A model generated the notes under the pieces. It worked only from the letters and a program-made list of their open reading frames with translations, was not told the origin of the DNA and ran no database searches. DNA of 64,000 nucleotides from Gluconacetobacter tumulicola (GTDB taxonomy: Bacteria; Pseudomonadota; Alphaproteobacteria; Acetobacterales; Acetobacteraceae), in the NCBI RefSeq assembly GCF_014174215.1, contig NZ_JABEQL010000001.1, positions 1 through 64,000 of the forward strand, written 5' to 3'. Positions within the stretch are counted from its first letter, which is position 1, and each line of letters opens with the position of its first letter. The translations under genes and the position numbers were made by a program. Of the stretch, positions 62,423 to 64,000 are shown one piece after another.

Positions 62423-63228
62423 GAACCTCCCAGGTCGGTTGGCACGGTGATGTTATAATGCGGATCGAGTTTTCCGCCTTTGGCAAGGACGCGCTTACCC
62501 GCACCAAGATTAATGCGAGATATATCGAGCCGAGGTCGCCATGCATGGCGATGGCGGTCCGCGAAGAACAGGAAGAGCCGCTTCACCTTCACGCTGGTGC
62601 AAGCCTCAAGCAGCATTTGCAGTCGGCGCGGGCTTAAATCGCTCATTCCTTCCATCAAGGCATCAGCTTGATGGAAGCTCTCATGCTCGGGTAGTTCATC
62701 GAGCAGTTCGAGAACGGCGCGCTCTTTGCTGGAATAGCGAATGGGCATGGTCAGACCACCGGTATTGACCATGGCCGGACTTGATATAGGCGATGCATCG
62801 GTGTGGCCTGGAAACAGTCGCAGGCTGTTGTGCCAATGGAAGGCCACATCGAGCGGCAGGCTTGGCAGCCAGGTCGGTGGGGGTTTCGGTCCGTAAAGGT
62901 GAACCTCACGAACCGACGTTGACAGATAATGAGCATAACCCTGCTGTTCGAGCGCAGTGCGCCCGCCGACCGTCAGCGAAAGATCCAGTACGGTCTGAAG
63001 AGAGACGGCTACCTGCTGCCAAGTGAGCGGCGTGCGCGAGCGGCGATAGACACGACGGGCTGGGCTTTCGAGCCAGCCGGAGCGTACATACTGGCTCCTC
63101 AACGCCGACGAATAGCCGTGGGCCTCCATCCATGCGGCGTCGACAAGGAGACCGTCAGGGAGTTCCTGCTGTAGGTGGTTTAGTTTTCCCGACAAACGCA
63201 TAGCCATACTTTGCATTTTTTCATACAA
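62419..63228 (-). CDS. AbiEi-like antitoxin / transcriptional regulator
   Basis: The 269-residue protein has an N-terminal winged-helix-like region (VDAAWMEAHGYSSALRSQYVRSGWLESPARRVYRR) followed by a C-terminal domain (residues about 150-265) typical of AbiEi-type antitoxins. It precedes the toxin with a 4-nt overlap. Members autoregulate by binding inverted repeats upstream. ATG at 63228 or internal 63216 are both possible. Confidence 0.82.
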   Translation of the reverse strand: MYEKMQSMAMRLSGKLNHLQQELPDGLLVDAAWMEAHGYSSALRSQYVRSGWLESPARRVYRRSRTPLTWQQVAVSLQTVLDLSLTVGGRTALEQQGYAHYLSTSVREVHLYGPKPPPTWLPSLPLDVAFHWHNSLRLFPGHTDASPISSPAMVNTGGLTMPIRYSSKERAVLELLDELPEHESFHQADALMEGMSDLSPRRLQMLLEACTSVKVKRLFLFFADRHRHAWRPRLDISRINLGAGKRVLAKGGKLDPHYNITVPTDLGGS

Positions 63229-63264
63229 TCAAACCGCCGTCCAGTTTGAAATAATCGCAATTTA

Positions 63265-63279
63265 CTAAGTTTAACTTAG
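63265..63279. promoter_or_regulatory. Palindromic operator candidate of the AbiE operon
   Basis: A perfect palindrome CTAAGTTTAACTTAG lies 37 nt upstream of the antitoxin start. A TATAAT-like -10 (minus strand, 63292-63297) lies just upstream of it, so a bound repressor would sit at the transcription start region. Confidence 0.5.
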
Positions 63280-63475
63280 CGTTTTAATGATATTATAAAC
63301 CCTCCTGCCATGCATCGCGTTCCGCAGCAACATACGTCATATGTTCGCCCCTTGATGAGCGAAGTGGGATTCAGCCTCGTCCTTTGAGCGCGACGGCCCG
63401 TCGGTGGCTCGCCTCCCCAGCAATTATTCGTTATGGTGGAATGGCTTCCTTTTCCTCGTCTGGACCCTTCCGTTG

Positions 63476-64000
63476 ATGCAACACGACTTCTTCCTCCGCC
63501 CCGTCGTCAACTCCCCTTATGGGTATCCGGCGCGTCACTGGGCACTGGACGAACACGGGCAGCCAACAGGGGCCCTTGTAAAATCCCGGCGAGCGGCGGA
63601 GTTCGTCACTCCGGTCCCCAAACCCAAGAAAACCAAGACGACAGCAGCTCAGACCAGCCTGATCTATACCGACACTGAGGGGCTTTCCTCCGAAGAGCAG
63701 GAATACAATCATAGCCGCCTCATCAACGAGGTGCGTGCGGCCGTCGATGCATGGCGGCAGCTTCCCAACCCGGACCAGTGGGGCGTGACGCCTGAAACCG
63801 CACGGCTGCTTCGTCATTGGCGGCACCATAATTTCAGTGAAATCAAGCCCTTCTTCTGCCAGATCGAGGCAGTCGAAACGGCAATCTGGTTGACCGAGGT
63901 CGCGCCCAAGCTGGGCAATCGAGGCGTGCGTTTCATCACGCACCTCAAACAGGCCAACGAGGGTGCCAATCCCGGACTGTCCCGCCTTGCGCTCAAGCTT
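63476..64000 (+). CDS. Restriction endonuclease/helicase-type protein (BPTD_3080-like), 5' part
   Basis: The frame is open from the ATG at 63476 for 175 codons to the window edge. It begins MQHDFFLRPVVNSPYG and contains NHSRLINEVRAAVDAWR, WGVTPETARLLRHWRHHNF and FFCQIEAVETAIWLTEVAPK, which match the N-terminal part of large type III-like restriction/helicase proteins; the helicase motifs would follow beyond the edge. It is transcribed divergently from the AbiE operon. Partial, so activity cannot be judged. Confidence 0.65.
   Translation, partial: MQHDFFLRPVVNSPYGYPARHWALDEHGQPTGALVKSRRAAEFVTPVPKPKKTKTTAAQTSLIYTDTEGLSSEEQEYNHSRLINEVRAAVDAWRQLPNPDQWGVTPETARLLRHWRHHNFSEIKPFFCQIEAVETAIWLTEVAPKLGNRGVRFITHLKQANEGANPGLSRLALKL

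Overview
The window reads as chromosomal DNA of an acetic acid bacterium (Acetobacteraceae, close to Gluconacetobacter/Komagataeibacter). The evidence is the 5' end of an alphaproteobacterial 16S rRNA gene on the minus strand at the left edge, very GC-rich coding sequence, and a gene set typical of that family. Almost all of it is chromosomal housekeeping and envelope genes. The last ~4 kb, a few repeats and one orphan gene look accessory.

Region 1 (1-718) is the start of an rRNA operon with its leader, a boxA-like antitermination element and a promoter. Region 2 (719-15764) is a large envelope-lipid locus. Its core is an acyl-AMP/acyl-ACP ligase, a dedicated acyl carrier protein and a serine palmitoyltransferase, the first committed steps of bacterial sphingolipid synthesis. 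Around the core lie a ceramide-kinase-like lipid kinase, a Tam41-like nucleotidyltransferase, a metallophosphoesterase, an LptF/LptG-like permease pair, a fatty acid hydroxylase, a sugar-nucleotidyltransferase-like protein, a glycosyltransferase, a GINT1-N-like protein, a flippase and a glycerophosphotransferase-like protein. I read this as synthesis, head-group modification and export of a sphingolipid. The ceramide reductase and ceramide synthase are not in the window.

Region 3 (15849-31179) holds mmcB, an inositol-monophosphatase-family gene, a SYLF lipid-binding protein, mltG, the fabD-fabG-acpP-fabF fatty acid operon, a short operon with a YdcF-family protein and a methyltransferase-like protein, an orphan betaine-binding protein, an M13 peptidase, a Dabb protein, a ferritin-like di-iron protein and sucCD. 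Region 4 (31181-38132) is a mixed stretch: an aroE remnant, an AT-richer orphan gene, ybaK, a GNAT/nitrilase/NTF2 operon, a TetR regulator, bioB and an OsmC protein.

Region 5 (38320-41703) is a tight queE-queC-queD-sulP operon for the queuosine precursor. Region 6 (41785-47520, minus strand) is an Mla-like lipid-transport operon with overlapping genes. Its ATPase subunit has lost the Walker A lysine, and its first gene is a receptor-type class III cyclase with a disrupted catalytic site. Region 7 (47581-57808) holds dnaQ, coaE, aroE, an N-formylglutamate amidohydrolase, a TlpA-like thioredoxin, argH, a small lipoprotein, a TIGR02302/DUF4175 protein, lysA and cdd. Region 8 (57844-60207) has an O-antigen-ligase-like protein and a 2OG-oxygenase-like protein.

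Region 9 (60208-64000) looks like an accessory or defence island: more than 1 kb of non-coding or decayed sequence, AT-rich palindromes, an AbiE-type toxin-antitoxin pair with a palindromic operator candidate, and the 5' part of a large helicase/restriction-type gene that runs off the right edge. A family of dispersed intergenic inverted repeats (about 50-170 bp, conserved core, copy-specific complementary arms) recurs at 35.4, 36.4, 41.7, 52.8 and 59.2 kb.
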